In this document: positions 28,672 to 38,003 of the stretch, piece after piece
Layout of the letters: every line of letters begins with the position of its first letter
Position numbering within the stretch: position 1 is the stretch's first letter
Source: VGBO01 sp964453335
GTDB lineage: Bacteria > Actinomycetota > Acidimicrobiia > Acidimicrobiales > CAIXPF01
DNA length: 64,000 nt
Direction of reading: 5' to 3'
Assembly: GCA_964453335.1 (NCBI GenBank)
Contig: CAYVOK010000008.1
Coordinates: 62,001 to 126,000 of the forward strand
Position numbers and translations under genes: made by a program
Notes under the pieces: model-generated
What the model saw: only the letters and a program-made list of their open reading frames with translations
The model's database searches: none
Told to the model about the DNA's origin: nothing

Positions 28672-28829
28672 AACTGTAATTCTCCTAGTTTCGTTACCAG
28701 TAGAGGTGCTAATTACGGGTTATGGTATTAACCAGTAATAGGCTCTTTTATTGGAAATTTATTTATGTGTATTGAACTTAATTCAATTTAGTTCTAACGG
28801 GTATACTTTATAGGTTACACTACATATCA

Positions 28830-29945
28830 GACACACTTAGACTCAAGTAGTGGACTGGCGGCGGGCTTCCTCGTGTGGAAGCGGCCGTAGGCAAAACTTG
28901 CAATACTTGGCATGGAATAAGTTATTTGTCATTGTAACAAACTAATTCTGTGTCTTTATATCCGACTAATTATACGAATAAACAGGATACAATCTGGGCT
29001 GGTATCGTTACCTTTTCGGTAGACACTGGGATGAAATATCTCTAGCAGCTGGAAAGATTTAGTTTCCAGAGGGTAGAGGTGTTGATTCCCGTGTCTCTGA
29101 AAGGTACGTAACCAGCCCAGTAGTTGTATCTGGTGTCATATTCCTATGTGATATTAAACTGTTGAGCGGATTTAATCCACTTCTAGATCTCGGATTGTAA
29201 TAGGTTACCTTAGCACACTTTTAACTATTGGTATAGCAGTGGAGCTGTACGAACTGCTCGGTGCGGCTTTTTGGAGTAGCAGTTGAAAACTGCGGATCCA
29301 ACGGGCAGCCCGGACGGGTTCGTACAGCTCGACTAGCTTTCCGTATGCAATTGATGCGTTAGTTTGCGATGTGTACTGCCATTGTAGCAGTAAATAATCT
29401 GTGCTTTACGTATGTTATTTAGCCACTTATTGTTGTCCGTCAACTAAGCCTTTGCGAGGAAGTGAGGCATTCAGTCCTTAGCTGTTAAAAGTCAGTAGTT
29501 TATTAGCGAAGGATAAAGGTTTAACTTTTGACGTAGCTAATTAACTAATGCGTTTAACGCTAGGTATGATGCTGTACTTCCTCGGGAGGGTAGTTGCTGA
29601 GGTAGCGTATACTAGTATAGTATAGTTAGTAGCCTTTGCAGCTACGAAAGATTCTGGCTTGTGTAGTATAGGTTAAGTAAAGCCTACTTTTAAGTTTGTA
29701 CCTGTGAGGATTTGCCGCGTGGATCTGATGTCAGTCTTGAAGAGCTGGAATGAAGCTAGATGTCGATCTTAGATGACATCGGCTAATGAGAGCTCATCAA
29801 GCTTGACATAAGATCCTGGCTGCGAATCGGAACCAGGTTAACTAGTGTTAACTTAGTGTTAGTTATGGAGTTAGCTCTTTAAGCTAATTAATTTATCTAG
29901 GCTTTGTAGGTTACTCTAACAGATTAATGGTGTTAGGTAATATCT
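28830..29945 (+). ncRNA. Candidate giant structured noncoding RNA (about 1.1 kb)
   Basis: There is no ORF of note between 28680 and 29975, and the region looks more GC-rich than its surroundings. It is full of long perfect pairings: 28865-28870 with 28877-28882 inside 28859-28862/28884-28887; 28986-29003 with 29111-29130 (17 bp around a small interruption) closing a domain with 29021-29030/29088-29096, 29038-29044/29074-29080 and hairpin 29049-29055/29063-29069; 29242-29254 with 29318-29330 (13 bp, perfect); 29374-29379/29387-29392; 29478-29491/29525-29540; 29815-29819/29833-29837; 29911-29921/29931-29940. Several stems need G-U pairs that exist only if the + strand is the RNA. Size and style recall the GOLLD/ROOL giant RNAs of phages; I cannot assign a class. 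The ends are approximate. Confidence 0.8.
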
Positions 29946-29975
29946 TATACCAGATAAATCTGATAATTTGCGCGA

Positions 29976-32900
29976 CTACTCTACTTCACCGTATGACCTG
30001 CCTATTTTTATATCGTACGGCATATTAACTGGTAACTGCTTGAAATTATTAAATATGAATTTATCGACATTTGCATTAAGGAATGGCTTTACGCTATCTA
30101 TGTTGCATTTTGGTATCTCCATAACTATTGAGTCGTGCACAGTAAGTACTAGTCTACCCCGTATCTGCCATATATTTTTATGTATGTTGGCAATAATACG
30201 CAGAACTATTTCTGCACAAAAACTCTGCACCAAATAATTTATACCCTGCCTATGATTTCTACTAGCTACTTGTCCACCCATTTGAGCCATTGGAAATCGT
30301 CTAGCTCTGCCTGTTGGCGTACGTAGTATGCATTCTCTAGATACTAGTATTTTAGTATCGTCTATATATTTTTTAATTTTAGGAAATCTAGTAAAGAAAG
30401 TATCCATTAGCTTATCGGCTTCGTCGACTTCTATTGATAGTCTATCGGCTAACCCTACATTAGAAATGCCATATATAAGGCCAAATACAATAGTCTTCGC
30501 TTTCTGGCGCATCTGATGATACTTATCCTCTGTTTTTCTAAGTTTGTTTACAGTGTCGTAATCTTCGTTAAATATAACAGACGCAATCCACGAATGTATG
30601 TCCAGGTTTTTTTCTAGAGCGTTAATTAAAGATTCGTCTTTAACGTAAGCAGTTAGTCCTCTAATCTCTGCCCCAGAAAAGTCAATATCAACCATAACAA
30701 GTTCTTCATCTTTATACCACTGGTACTTCTCGCATAGCTCCTTCTCATATCCATCTAGAGCACTAGTATCTGTTGGTATAAACGCTTTCTTTATATTAAC
30801 TCCGGCAATACTGGAGGTTATATTTTGTAGATTAGGATTACTTGAACTAGCTCTTCCTGTAGCAGTACCATTTAGGTGTATAGCACCATGTATTCTCCCA
30901 TCATAATCCGCTAGTTCAAGCATAGCTGATACATATGTGCTAGAGGCTTTAGCTATATCTCTATAGCTTAACAGCATTTTGGCTACTTCATTTCCCATCT
31001 CAGAATACTTTTCTAAAGTATCTCTGTCAGTACTAGACGCTCCAGAGTCTGTTTTCTTTTGTACAGGCAATCCATATCCGCCTATTAATATATTAGCTAC
31101 AGCTGCATGGCTATTTATAGCAGTAGTAGTTATCTCTAAGCCTAAATCATCTTTTACTTTTGAAATTATTTTTTCTTCTAATTCTATTGATTCAGTACTT
31201 AGCCTTTGAAGATTTTCTCTTAGATAGTCTTTGTCTAGTCTAACGCCCTCTCTCTGCATTTCTGCAAGTACTTCAGTAAGTGGCACATAGTGTGAGTCCA
31301 TAAGACGTATCATTGCTGGTCTTCCTGTTGCTTGTTCCCTACTTAATGGGTCCTCCTTTACGCATCTAACTTTTTGTCCCATTGATATTCTCCACGTAAG
31401 GTCAGCATCTATACAGGCGTATGGCAACATTACTGATATATCTATGTCTTCGTAAGTTGTTAGTTCCCTTCTAGGGTCACACATGCTAGATGCCGAGTTA
31501 ACAATGCTAGTGTACCACGAGGACAGACTTGCCTTTGCGTAGCTTATCTCTTCTTTTACGCTAGCAGCATAATTAGTGTACACTTCTATCTGTTTGGCTA
31601 GATTCTCTTTGTCCAGTTCACTTGTTGTTTTTTTCTTTGCTAGGGCTTTCAGCTCCTTTATCTTTGTAGCTAGTATATCTGGTATATCAAGCAAGTTAGT
31701 GTACTCCTCTAGGTTATCTATGGGAGAATTGGATAAGACTTCCACGCCTTCGCATTTATTAGAGTCTAACCTATCAAAGTACCTAGATATTTCTTTATCT
31801 CTACGACTTTCTACTTTTTGGTCAAATAACTTATGCAGCTCGTTTTCGTAACCTGTTAAGCTAGGAAAATGTTCTGTAACAACTTCTTTCAGAGAGTAGA
31901 ATCCTTTTTTGTCTTCTTGCAGCATATGCTCACCTAGCAAGCCATCCCAGCGAGTATTAACTATGGGAGTTTCAAAAAACTCTTTCAGTGTTATTCCAGC
32001 TGCGCTTTCAAATATTGTGGCATAGCTTGGATCGTCATCAAGAAGTTCTCTAACCATTCTAGTAAAGCACCACTTAGCCATAGAAAAGTCGTATTTGTAG
32101 TTCCACCATGTCTTGGGATGCTTTGAACCTAATAGCTTAGCTACATATGGTGCTATATCTTTAAATTTGTACTTACTGTCTCTGTGGTCCACTAGTACTG
32201 CAAAGGCATCGCCAGGTCCTACAGAACAAGATACTGCTAATATGCGGCCTTTCTTATTCCAGGAGAATAAAGTATTTGTCTCGAAGTCCAAAGCCATCAA
32301 GCTATTAGCTACGCTCTTACCTGGAGCAGAATAAGTAGAGTATTTGTTTAGTACTTCAATAGCTTCGCTGAGATCCAGAGGAGTCTTGTAGCCAGCTAAA
32401 AGTTCTGGTATGACTATCTCATCAGCTAGCTCACCATTTGCTTCTATAGCTGCTTTTCTGATGTCGTTTTTAACTAGTTCGTATAGACCAGGACTTTCAT
32501 CAAGTGTAGCAAGTGGCAATGTTGGCATAACCTTAATCTTTACTCCGGCTATGCTAGCTTCTCTGATAGTGCCCCTAAGGTCTGTTATGTTACCAGATAG
32601 ACCAAGCATATGGCACGCTTCCCTTCCTAAGGCTACCACTACTTTAGGTTGAGCCATTAGAAGGTTATTTAGGCTAACAGAGTTACGGCATTTATCAACT
32701 ACATCGTTTACTACCTTGCCTGGGCAGCAAACAGAGTACATAAAGTAATGCTTTGCTTTTAGATCAAGCATAGCTTTATTACCTGGGTTTTCAGAGTACA
32801 ACTGATTTACTATTAGGCGTAGTATCTTACCTCCGTTATCTGTAAATAATCCTCCCCAAGGCGGTGGGTTTGACCCCAGGAATAGTACAGAGCAAGGCCT

Positions 32901-32999
32901 GACTCCATTACCAACTTCCATTTTTGTGCTCGAATACAACGGGCACCCCATACATGTTTGTGGCTTAGTTGCTATCATCTGATCTATTATCCCATTCAT
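29976..32999 (-). CDS. DNA polymerase: UDG-like + 3'-5' exonuclease + family A polymerase
   Basis: The 1007-residue replicative polymerase has three parts. Residues 1-190 form a family-4 uracil-DNA-glycosylase-like domain with Fe-S type cysteines (C16, C19, C91/C92, C104) but degraded catalytic motifs. Around residue 238 begins a DnaQ-like exonuclease (LMALDFET, later N-Y-K-Y-D). The C-terminal part is a PolA domain: motif A DFSGAEIR near 773, motif B RQKAKTIVFGLIYG near 830, motif C HDS near 955. A UDG-like domain joined to family A polymerase is known from SPO1-type phages. The start overlaps the primase stop; an ATG at 32978 is the alternative. It copies the phage genome with the primase-helicase encoded just upstream. 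Confidence 0.92.
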   Translation of the reverse strand: MNGIIDQMIATKPQTCMGCPLYSSTKMEVGNGVRPCSVLFLGSNPPPWGGLFTDNGGKILRLIVNQLYSENPGNKAMLDLKAKHYFMYSVCCPGKVVNDVVDKCRNSVSLNNLLMAQPKVVVALGREACHMLGLSGNITDLRGTIREASIAGVKIKVMPTLPLATLDESPGLYELVKNDIRKAAIEANGELADEIVIPELLAGYKTPLDLSEAIEVLNKYSTYSAPGKSVANSLMALDFETNTLFSWNKKGRILAVSCSVGPGDAFAVLVDHRDSKYKFKDIAPYVAKLLGSKHPKTWWNYKYDFSMAKWCFTRMVRELLDDDPSYATIFESAAGITLKEFFETPIVNTRWDGLLGEHMLQEDKKGFYSLKEVVTEHFPSLTGYENELHKLFDQKVESRRDKEISRYFDRLDSNKCEGVEVLSNSPIDNLEEYTNLLDIPDILATKIKELKALAKKKTTSELDKENLAKQIEVYTNYAASVKEEISYAKASLSSWYTSIVNSASSMCDPRRELTTYEDIDISVMLPYACIDADLTWRISMGQKVRCVKEDPLSREQATGRPAMIRLMDSHYVPLTEVLAEMQREGVRLDKDYLRENLQRLSTESIELEEKIISKVKDDLGLEITTTAINSHAAVANILIGGYGLPVQKKTDSGASSTDRDTLEKYSEMGNEVAKMLLSYRDIAKASSTYVSAMLELADYDGRIHGAIHLNGTATGRASSSNPNLQNITSSIAGVNIKKAFIPTDTSALDGYEKELCEKYQWYKDEELVMVDIDFSGAEIRGLTAYVKDESLINALEKNLDIHSWIASVIFNEDYDTVNKLRKTEDKYHQMRQKAKTIVFGLIYGISNVGLADRLSIEVDEADKLMDTFFTRFPKIKKYIDDTKILVSRECILRTPTGRARRFPMAQMGGQVASRNHRQGINYLVQSFCAEIVLRIIANIHKNIWQIRGRLVLTVHDSIVMEIPKCNIDSVKPFLNANVDKFIFNNFKQLPVNMPYDIKIGRSYGEVE

Positions 33000-35900
33000 C
33001 TATCATCTTGGTTATATCGAATATAGTAATGTCGTTAGAAGTAATACCTGGCTTTAGGAATTGCTTAAGACCATTTACTTTCTTTCTAGCTGTATGGTAG
33101 GGTACTGCCTGGTGGCTGGAGTCACCCATGCGTTTAAGACGCTCTGGTGTTTCCATATAGTATCTGCCTATTTTTGATAGAAGTGTTCTTGTAGCATCCG
33201 GCCACATAACAACAAGCCACTTATTAACGGTCTGCTTGTTATGTCTATCTGTTTCTGGAACTTCTATATAGCTCAAGCCACAATCAAGTTCTATTAACTT
33301 AGCTCTATCAACACCGCTAGCTAATATGGTGCGTATAGTGGTAGTCCTCGCGTCTATACCTGGTCTTGAGTATTCTATCTTTGCAGATAGTAGGTTATCT
33401 ATTAAGTCTTTTTCGTGTGTGCTAGAGGTAATTATTGTTAGTAAACTTACCTTAGCGCATATTACTTCTTCTATATACGCTATTGGATCTAACCCACACA
33501 GCTTAACCATAGCTGCTGTTATTATAACTCCGTCTAAGAATCTTGATGGAACAGATATACCGGCTTTCTTTGAAAGGTCATCCATTGCTTGCGGATCAGA
33601 ATACTTTGTTCTAAGAGTATCTATGTTTGCGAGAAACTCTTTTACTCTAGAGTACAGGCCAAGAGTAATACCTCTTCGTATATTGGATAGATCTTCTTCA
33701 GCATGGTTATCAAGAACTACAGTATGTGGGTCAGATTTATCGTCTATTTGAACAGTGTGTATTTGCATGAATCTTGATATATCTGCTTCTTCTCTAAGAT
33801 AGTTAATAGCACAAGCCCATATTTGACACTTTAGTGTATATACAGTTGCTTCTGATGACTCTGCATTACCACGTGTAATCCTAGCTTCAGCGGCATTTGT
33901 TAAGCCTCTGATATCTCTTAGGATAGCGCGTACTTGTTGTGAGTGGGAGTCATTTCTATCATCCTCGAACTCGTCAAGTGCAGCACCTAGAGCGCAGTTG
34001 TTCATATCCTTTCTGAAACCAGCACTTGTATACGCTTGCTGTACGTCTGAAGTAGACTCTACTAGTCGTAGTCTAGGATCAGCACCAGCAACTAAATCTA
34101 GTAGCTTAGATTTACCAGTGCCTCTAGCCCCATTAAGCAGTGTGTACAACTGGCGAGGTAAGGCATTAGACAAAGCATTAACCATCATGGCAGCTGCTAA
34201 GTACTTACAGTCAGTATCGCCGTCTGCCAGTGACCAGCCCATTTTTATAAGTTTAAATAAGTTATTGTAGGTGTCTGCTGGTGTATACTCTACACCTTTA
34301 TCTAGATCGTGGCAGGATTGTATCTCCCTAGACCATCTAGGTCTTATTATATTAAAGTGATACTTACCTATTCTAGGGCCATCTAGTAACCCCCAGGTTA
34401 GTAAGCCTGAGGAATTAAATCTACCTATGTAAACATCAGGGCCATTTACGATACACCACACATCTTCTTCTCCGTGGCCTAGATCAGCAGTCAAATAGTG
34501 AGCACCAGCTTTTAACTCCTGCAAAGAATTTATTGTTGGTAGTTCGCTACTTATAAGTTCCATAGCATGCTCTATATATTTTTTAAGTGAGGCATTCTGC
34601 TCAAGAAGAGTAACTTCTACTGGGCCTTTAGCAGTTATCTTTGTTTTAATAAATTCAGGAACTCCAACGTTGTCTCTAACCCAGTTTACGGCTGGGCCTA
34701 TATCTATAGCTAGCAAGCCGAACAGCTCATTAGATCTTGATATTCTCCATTCTCGTGGTTCTCTTTTTGCTCTATTCCAAGCGCGTATTGTAGCTTCCGT
34801 AGATTTACCATCCATGCCTATGAAAAAGAACTGTTCTTTAAGAGCCTGAATTATTCTTGCAACTAATCCGGATTCGCTCGTATCTCTGCCTAATATAAGC
34901 TCAAGAATACTACCCATGCTCAGCGGCGTATACCTAGCAACTTCTATGGCGTATAGCCTTTGCACGTCGCTGTCTTTCAGGCATTCTCCAGTCTCAGCTA
35001 CTATTCTTTTAACTTCTACTAAATCATCTTTGTCAACTGCTTCTAATAAATTTGAAGTTACAGAAGCAAGCCATTTATGCGCTGGGCTAAAGTTCTTTTT
35101 ACCAAGTATTTTTAGATCACTTGAATCTACGTAATTAATAGCAGCTATCCATTTATCCCACCCATGCGTTTTTATAGCTTCGTCAGGATCTTTGGCGCTA
35201 ACAGATTCAGGCCATGTAAATATTCTACAGGCCATATCGGTGTTTCTAAGCACACCCATAGCTATCTCATTACCTCTGCTAGTAGGGTGGTCTGTCATTA
35301 TCAGAACCTTGTCAACCCCAAACGTTCGTAGCTTATCTGGACTAGAAGCTGCTGCCCCACCTATACCTAGTACTATGTTATGTATAACTCCAGTACTATA
35401 GTAGTTAGCTAGGTGTGATATACAGTCAAACTCACCCTCAACAAGTATTACTTCCGCTGTAGATGACTTACTTGAGCCGAAGTTAGCTCTGTAATTACTA
35501 AGCCCAAAAAATCCAAGATCTGGGTACTCAGAGTCTTTTATATACACTATGTCTTTGACGCTGGGATCTTTTCTTAGAAAATCTGCCCTTAGCTTAAATC
35601 TGCTTATCTCACTTGGAGTATTGTGATAGTAGAATACCAGAGAGCCAACATAGTCTGCTGTAAGCCAATCTTTGATATACTCATACGTTTTCTCAGGGTA
35701 GTTAACTAAACCTTTTAGTTGAACCCACGGGGCCATAACACCTATTGGTAGCCATTTCAGTAGTCCTTTACTTAGGACTAGGCCTCTTTGTTCAAGGTAT
35801 TTAAGTACTGGCTCACAGTATAAGAATTTTGGGTTACCTCTATTTTCTAATGCTTCGCATAGTAGTGAGTTAGTCGCTGCAGCTAGGCTTGACTTTATAG

Positions 35901-36270
35901 AGTGAGATATTTCTTTCTCTTGTATCTCTTGGGTTAGCTTAGCTGGTAATGACTTTACACCTTTATCCTTAAGTTCTTTTATAGCTTCCGACCAACTGCA
36001 AGCTTTTATAGTACTAACGAACTTTATAGGGTTTACCTCGAACTGCCCACAACCAAAGCATTTAACAAATTTCTTCTCTAGGTTTATAAAACATGATGGA
36101 GAAGAATCAGCGTGATCTGGAAAAGGGCAGCTACCTTTAAGACTTCTTCCACGTAATTCCCACTTACTACTAGGGTCTGCTTCTATCAGTATCTCTTTCC
36201 ACGAAGTTAGCGATAGCTCAGACCATATGTTAGACAACATTTTATCCATTTTGCATTTTCCATTTTCCAT
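32965..36270 (-). CDS. Primase-helicase
   Basis: The 1101-residue protein begins with a CHC2-type zinc finger (C48, H53, C71, C74 in a C-P-F-P-D-H ... C-F-G-C-G frame). A TOPRIM primase core follows with the catalytic Glu in VILVEGEFD near 277 and a TDHP motif near 325. A C-terminal ATPase has Walker A GARGTGKSK near 715 and acidic LDEFEDD. It therefore makes RNA primers and probably unwinds DNA at the fork. The start is one of three ATGs in an A-rich leader (36270, 36249, 36240), none with a strong ribosome site. It is co-transcribed with the polymerase downstream and a RecB-like nuclease upstream. Confidence 0.88.
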   Translation of the reverse strand: MENGKCKMDKMLSNIWSELSLTSWKEILIEADPSSKWELRGRSLKGSCPFPDHADSSPSCFINLEKKFVKCFGCGQFEVNPIKFVSTIKACSWSEAIKELKDKGVKSLPAKLTQEIQEKEISHSIKSSLAAATNSLLCEALENRGNPKFLYCEPVLKYLEQRGLVLSKGLLKWLPIGVMAPWVQLKGLVNYPEKTYEYIKDWLTADYVGSLVFYYHNTPSEISRFKLRADFLRKDPSVKDIVYIKDSEYPDLGFFGLSNYRANFGSSKSSTAEVILVEGEFDCISHLANYYSTGVIHNIVLGIGGAAASSPDKLRTFGVDKVLIMTDHPTSRGNEIAMGVLRNTDMACRIFTWPESVSAKDPDEAIKTHGWDKWIAAINYVDSSDLKILGKKNFSPAHKWLASVTSNLLEAVDKDDLVEVKRIVAETGECLKDSDVQRLYAIEVARYTPLSMGSILELILGRDTSESGLVARIIQALKEQFFFIGMDGKSTEATIRAWNRAKREPREWRISRSNELFGLLAIDIGPAVNWVRDNVGVPEFIKTKITAKGPVEVTLLEQNASLKKYIEHAMELISSELPTINSLQELKAGAHYLTADLGHGEEDVWCIVNGPDVYIGRFNSSGLLTWGLLDGPRIGKYHFNIIRPRWSREIQSCHDLDKGVEYTPADTYNNLFKLIKMGWSLADGDTDCKYLAAAMMVNALSNALPRQLYTLLNGARGTGKSKLLDLVAGADPRLRLVESTSDVQQAYTSAGFRKDMNNCALGAALDEFEDDRNDSHSQQVRAILRDIRGLTNAAEARITRGNAESSEATVYTLKCQIWACAINYLREEADISRFMQIHTVQIDDKSDPHTVVLDNHAEEDLSNIRRGITLGLYSRVKEFLANIDTLRTKYSDPQAMDDLSKKAGISVPSRFLDGVIITAAMVKLCGLDPIAYIEEVICAKVSLLTIITSSTHEKDLIDNLLSAKIEYSRPGIDARTTTIRTILASGVDRAKLIELDCGLSYIEVPETDRHNKQTVNKWLVVMWPDATRTLLSKIGRYYMETPERLKRMGDSSHQAVPYHTARKKVNGLKQFLKPGITSNDITIFDITKMIDEWDNRSDDSN

Positions 36271-36287
36271 TTAGGTAGTTAGTAATG

Positions 36288-37088
36288 TTAAGAAGACTGG
36301 CAGTGTAACTTGTACTTACACCAATTGCAATGTCCTCCTATTTTCTTTTCTGGAGGCTGATTTGCAGCATAGTCTTCTGCTGCTTTGTTTAGCTCCGTGA
36401 ATACCACATTGCTACTGGTTATGTCATTTTTAGTTATCCTACGATGGTGGCCAACTAGTTTCTCTTCTTCAGCATAGTATAGATACGGCTGTACAGATAT
36501 GGCATCTGGGTACATACTATGTAGCAATACTCCATATGTTTCTAGTTGCAATGAGTATTTAGAATCTTCTTCTTTGTACTTACCTGTTTTATAGTCTATA
36601 GCTATTATATGCTTTGCCCCATTTTTTGAAATCATTATAGCTCTATCTATTTTCCCTCTTAGTACTACGTCTTTTGAGAAGAAGTCTACGGGCCTTAAGT
36701 CTCTGTCTACTGCTGCTTTTAGTTCTGCTTTATCAAAAATAGTTTCCCCATGGGACTTAAGAATAGCTATTCTAGGCGAGAAGTTGTCTATCCCTTCTCT
36801 TATTCTAACTAGTTTCTCCTTGCTATCTTCTGTTAGTGGTATGCCAGACTCAGAACTTAGAGCAGCAGCTTCTTTACTAACAGTAGGTGATGAGATTAAT
36901 ATCTCAGCATATTTATGCGCTGACACCCCTATATCCAGAGCTGTGGTGTCTGGTGTAAACTCATGGCTCTTAGCTACCTTGAACTTACTTGAGTCTAGAT
37001 TAAACTTTACAGGACAGTCTAGAAGAACTCCTAATTTACTAGGAGACCAAGGCCCATACTTAAGTGTTGCATGGCTAAAAAAAAGCAT
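36288..37088 (-). CDS. RecB/Cas4-like PD-(D/E)XK nuclease
   Basis: The 266-residue product has the PD-(D/E)XK set of the RecB family: G-V-S-A-H-K-Y-A-E, LRGKIDRA, AIDYKTGKY (catalytic D-x-K), QLETY, and a C-terminal C-x2-C-x5-C that with an earlier Cys (near residue 25) can hold an Fe-S cluster, as in Cas4/AddB-type nucleases. It likely resects DNA ends in replication or recombination. The ribosome site AAGGA precedes the ATG. It is the first gene after the consensus promoter at 37184-37212. Confidence 0.85.
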   Translation of the reverse strand: MLFFSHATLKYGPWSPSKLGVLLDCPVKFNLDSSKFKVAKSHEFTPDTTALDIGVSAHKYAEILISSPTVSKEAAALSSESGIPLTEDSKEKLVRIREGIDNFSPRIAILKSHGETIFDKAELKAAVDRDLRPVDFFSKDVVLRGKIDRAIMISKNGAKHIIAIDYKTGKYKEEDSKYSLQLETYGVLLHSMYPDAISVQPYLYYAEEEKLVGHHRRITKNDITSSNVVFTELNKAAEDYAANQPPEKKIGGHCNWCKYKLHCQSS

Positions 37089-37102
37089 TTTAATTATCCT
37101 TG

Positions 37103-37170
37103 CTGTTCATATTTAGTTGTTAATGAACACATACAGGTTTTACTGTTCATAAGTGTGTAATTTTGAACAG
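37103..37170. promoter_or_regulatory. Four alternating TGTTCA/TGAACA half-sites at 20-bp steps
   Basis: CTGTTCAT (37103), ATGAACAC (37123), CTGTTCAT (37143) and TTGAACAG (37163) lie 20 bases apart in alternating orientation, in the leader between a perfect promoter and the replication genes. They could be operators on one face of the helix or two hairpins in the leader RNA. Confidence 0.6.
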
Positions 37171-37183
37171 ATTTTAGATATAT

Positions 37184-37212
37184 ATTATAATACTATTTAA
37201 TTTAGTTGTCAA
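37184..37212 (-). promoter_or_regulatory. Perfect-consensus sigma70 promoter for replication genes
   Basis: On the - strand TTGACA (37212-37207), 17-base spacer, TATAAT (37189-37184). Transcription would start near 37177 and run through the nuclease, primase-helicase and polymerase genes. Such a match suggests recognition by the host enzyme and early expression. Confidence 0.85.
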
Positions 37213-37226
37213 CCAAAATTACATTA

Positions 37227-38003
37227 TTAAAATGGTAAATTACCGTTACCATCATCTTCTTCAGAAATCTGCACAAGAGAAGGATTTGGCTGTAGTTGAA
37301 TTTGCTGTTCCTTTTTAGTTGCTAGCAATTCCCAGTCTTCTTTGCACATTCCTGAGATCACTCTAGCTACATCTTTTACATCTTCTGATGGCAATGTAGC
37401 AGATACAGCGGTTTTCCACTGCAACCAAGTTTTTCCGTTCTTACTTTTGTTCTCAGTAGACACGGTAAAGACTGTGTCCCAAATTGCTCTTTTTGTGCTT
37501 GCTTGTCTTAGCAAGAATTTACCAGAAGCCTCAGATGTCTTGCTGAATATAATCTTAACAAGTGATTTAAGATCTGAGCTGAGAGCATAGACAACAACAT
37601 TATCAATACAATCGGTTCTCATATCATTTCTCCATGGTAAGTTAGGACAGTCTGCACACTTCCCATACTTGGAGCCTGTCTTCATATCCATACTCGAACA
37701 CTCGATCATACCATCGTTGTTACCAGGAGTAAACATTGTTCTGCTATTGTAAGCAAACACAGGCACAATATCAATACTGTTTCCAAGGTTTACGTTAGGG
37801 ATATACAGCTGACCTGGTCTAGCTGTTTGTGGACAATCTGATTTTGTAAGACTTGTTGGCTGCACAATTTTTACTACAGGGATTTTGAATCTATTGCTTG
37901 TAGCCATGCCTTGTATACCTTCTGTACCGGGCTTTACATTATCAAGCAATTCTGCTAAAGCTTTCTTAGCTGTTTCTGTTACGTTCAAAGATTGGATTTC
38001 CAT
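37227..38003 (-). CDS. Single-stranded DNA-binding-like protein
   Basis: The ATG at 38003 (MEIQSLNVTE) has AAGGAG at good spacing and gives 258 residues; the longer frame from 38051 is unlikely. The end is acidic and closes with G-N-L-P-F, like the C-terminal tip of bacterial and phage SSBs that binds partner proteins. The core is beta-prone with a Cys module (C-x2-C-P-N ... C). It lies just upstream of the replication genes. I see no clear sequence family, so the SSB call rests on the tail, size and place. Its ATG abuts the ATG of a divergent sigma gene in CATATG. Confidence 0.6.
   Translation of the reverse strand: MEIQSLNVTETAKKALAELLDNVKPGTEGIQGMATSNRFKIPVVKIVQPTSLTKSDCPQTARPGQLYIPNVNLGNSIDIVPVFAYNSRTMFTPGNNDGMIECSSMDMKTGSKYGKCADCPNLPWRNDMRTDCIDNVVVYALSSDLKSLVKIIFSKTSEASGKFLLRQASTKRAIWDTVFTVSTENKSKNGKTWLQWKTAVSATLPSEDVKDVARVISGMCKEDWELLATKKEQQIQLQPNPSLVQISEEDDGNGNLPF

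Noticed and set aside
28994..29120. tRNA-like reading of the subdomain closed by CTGGGCTGGT/ACCAGCCCAG
   Set aside because: It has an acceptor-like stem and a 7-base loop, but arm lengths and the D/T loops do not fit a tRNA.
28680..29975. Group I/II intron, tmRNA, RNase P RNA or tRNA cluster as explanation of the noncoding region
   Set aside because: No cloverleaf with a T loop, no tmRNA or RNase P core motifs, and no split gene around it: the polymerase gene is complete at 29976.
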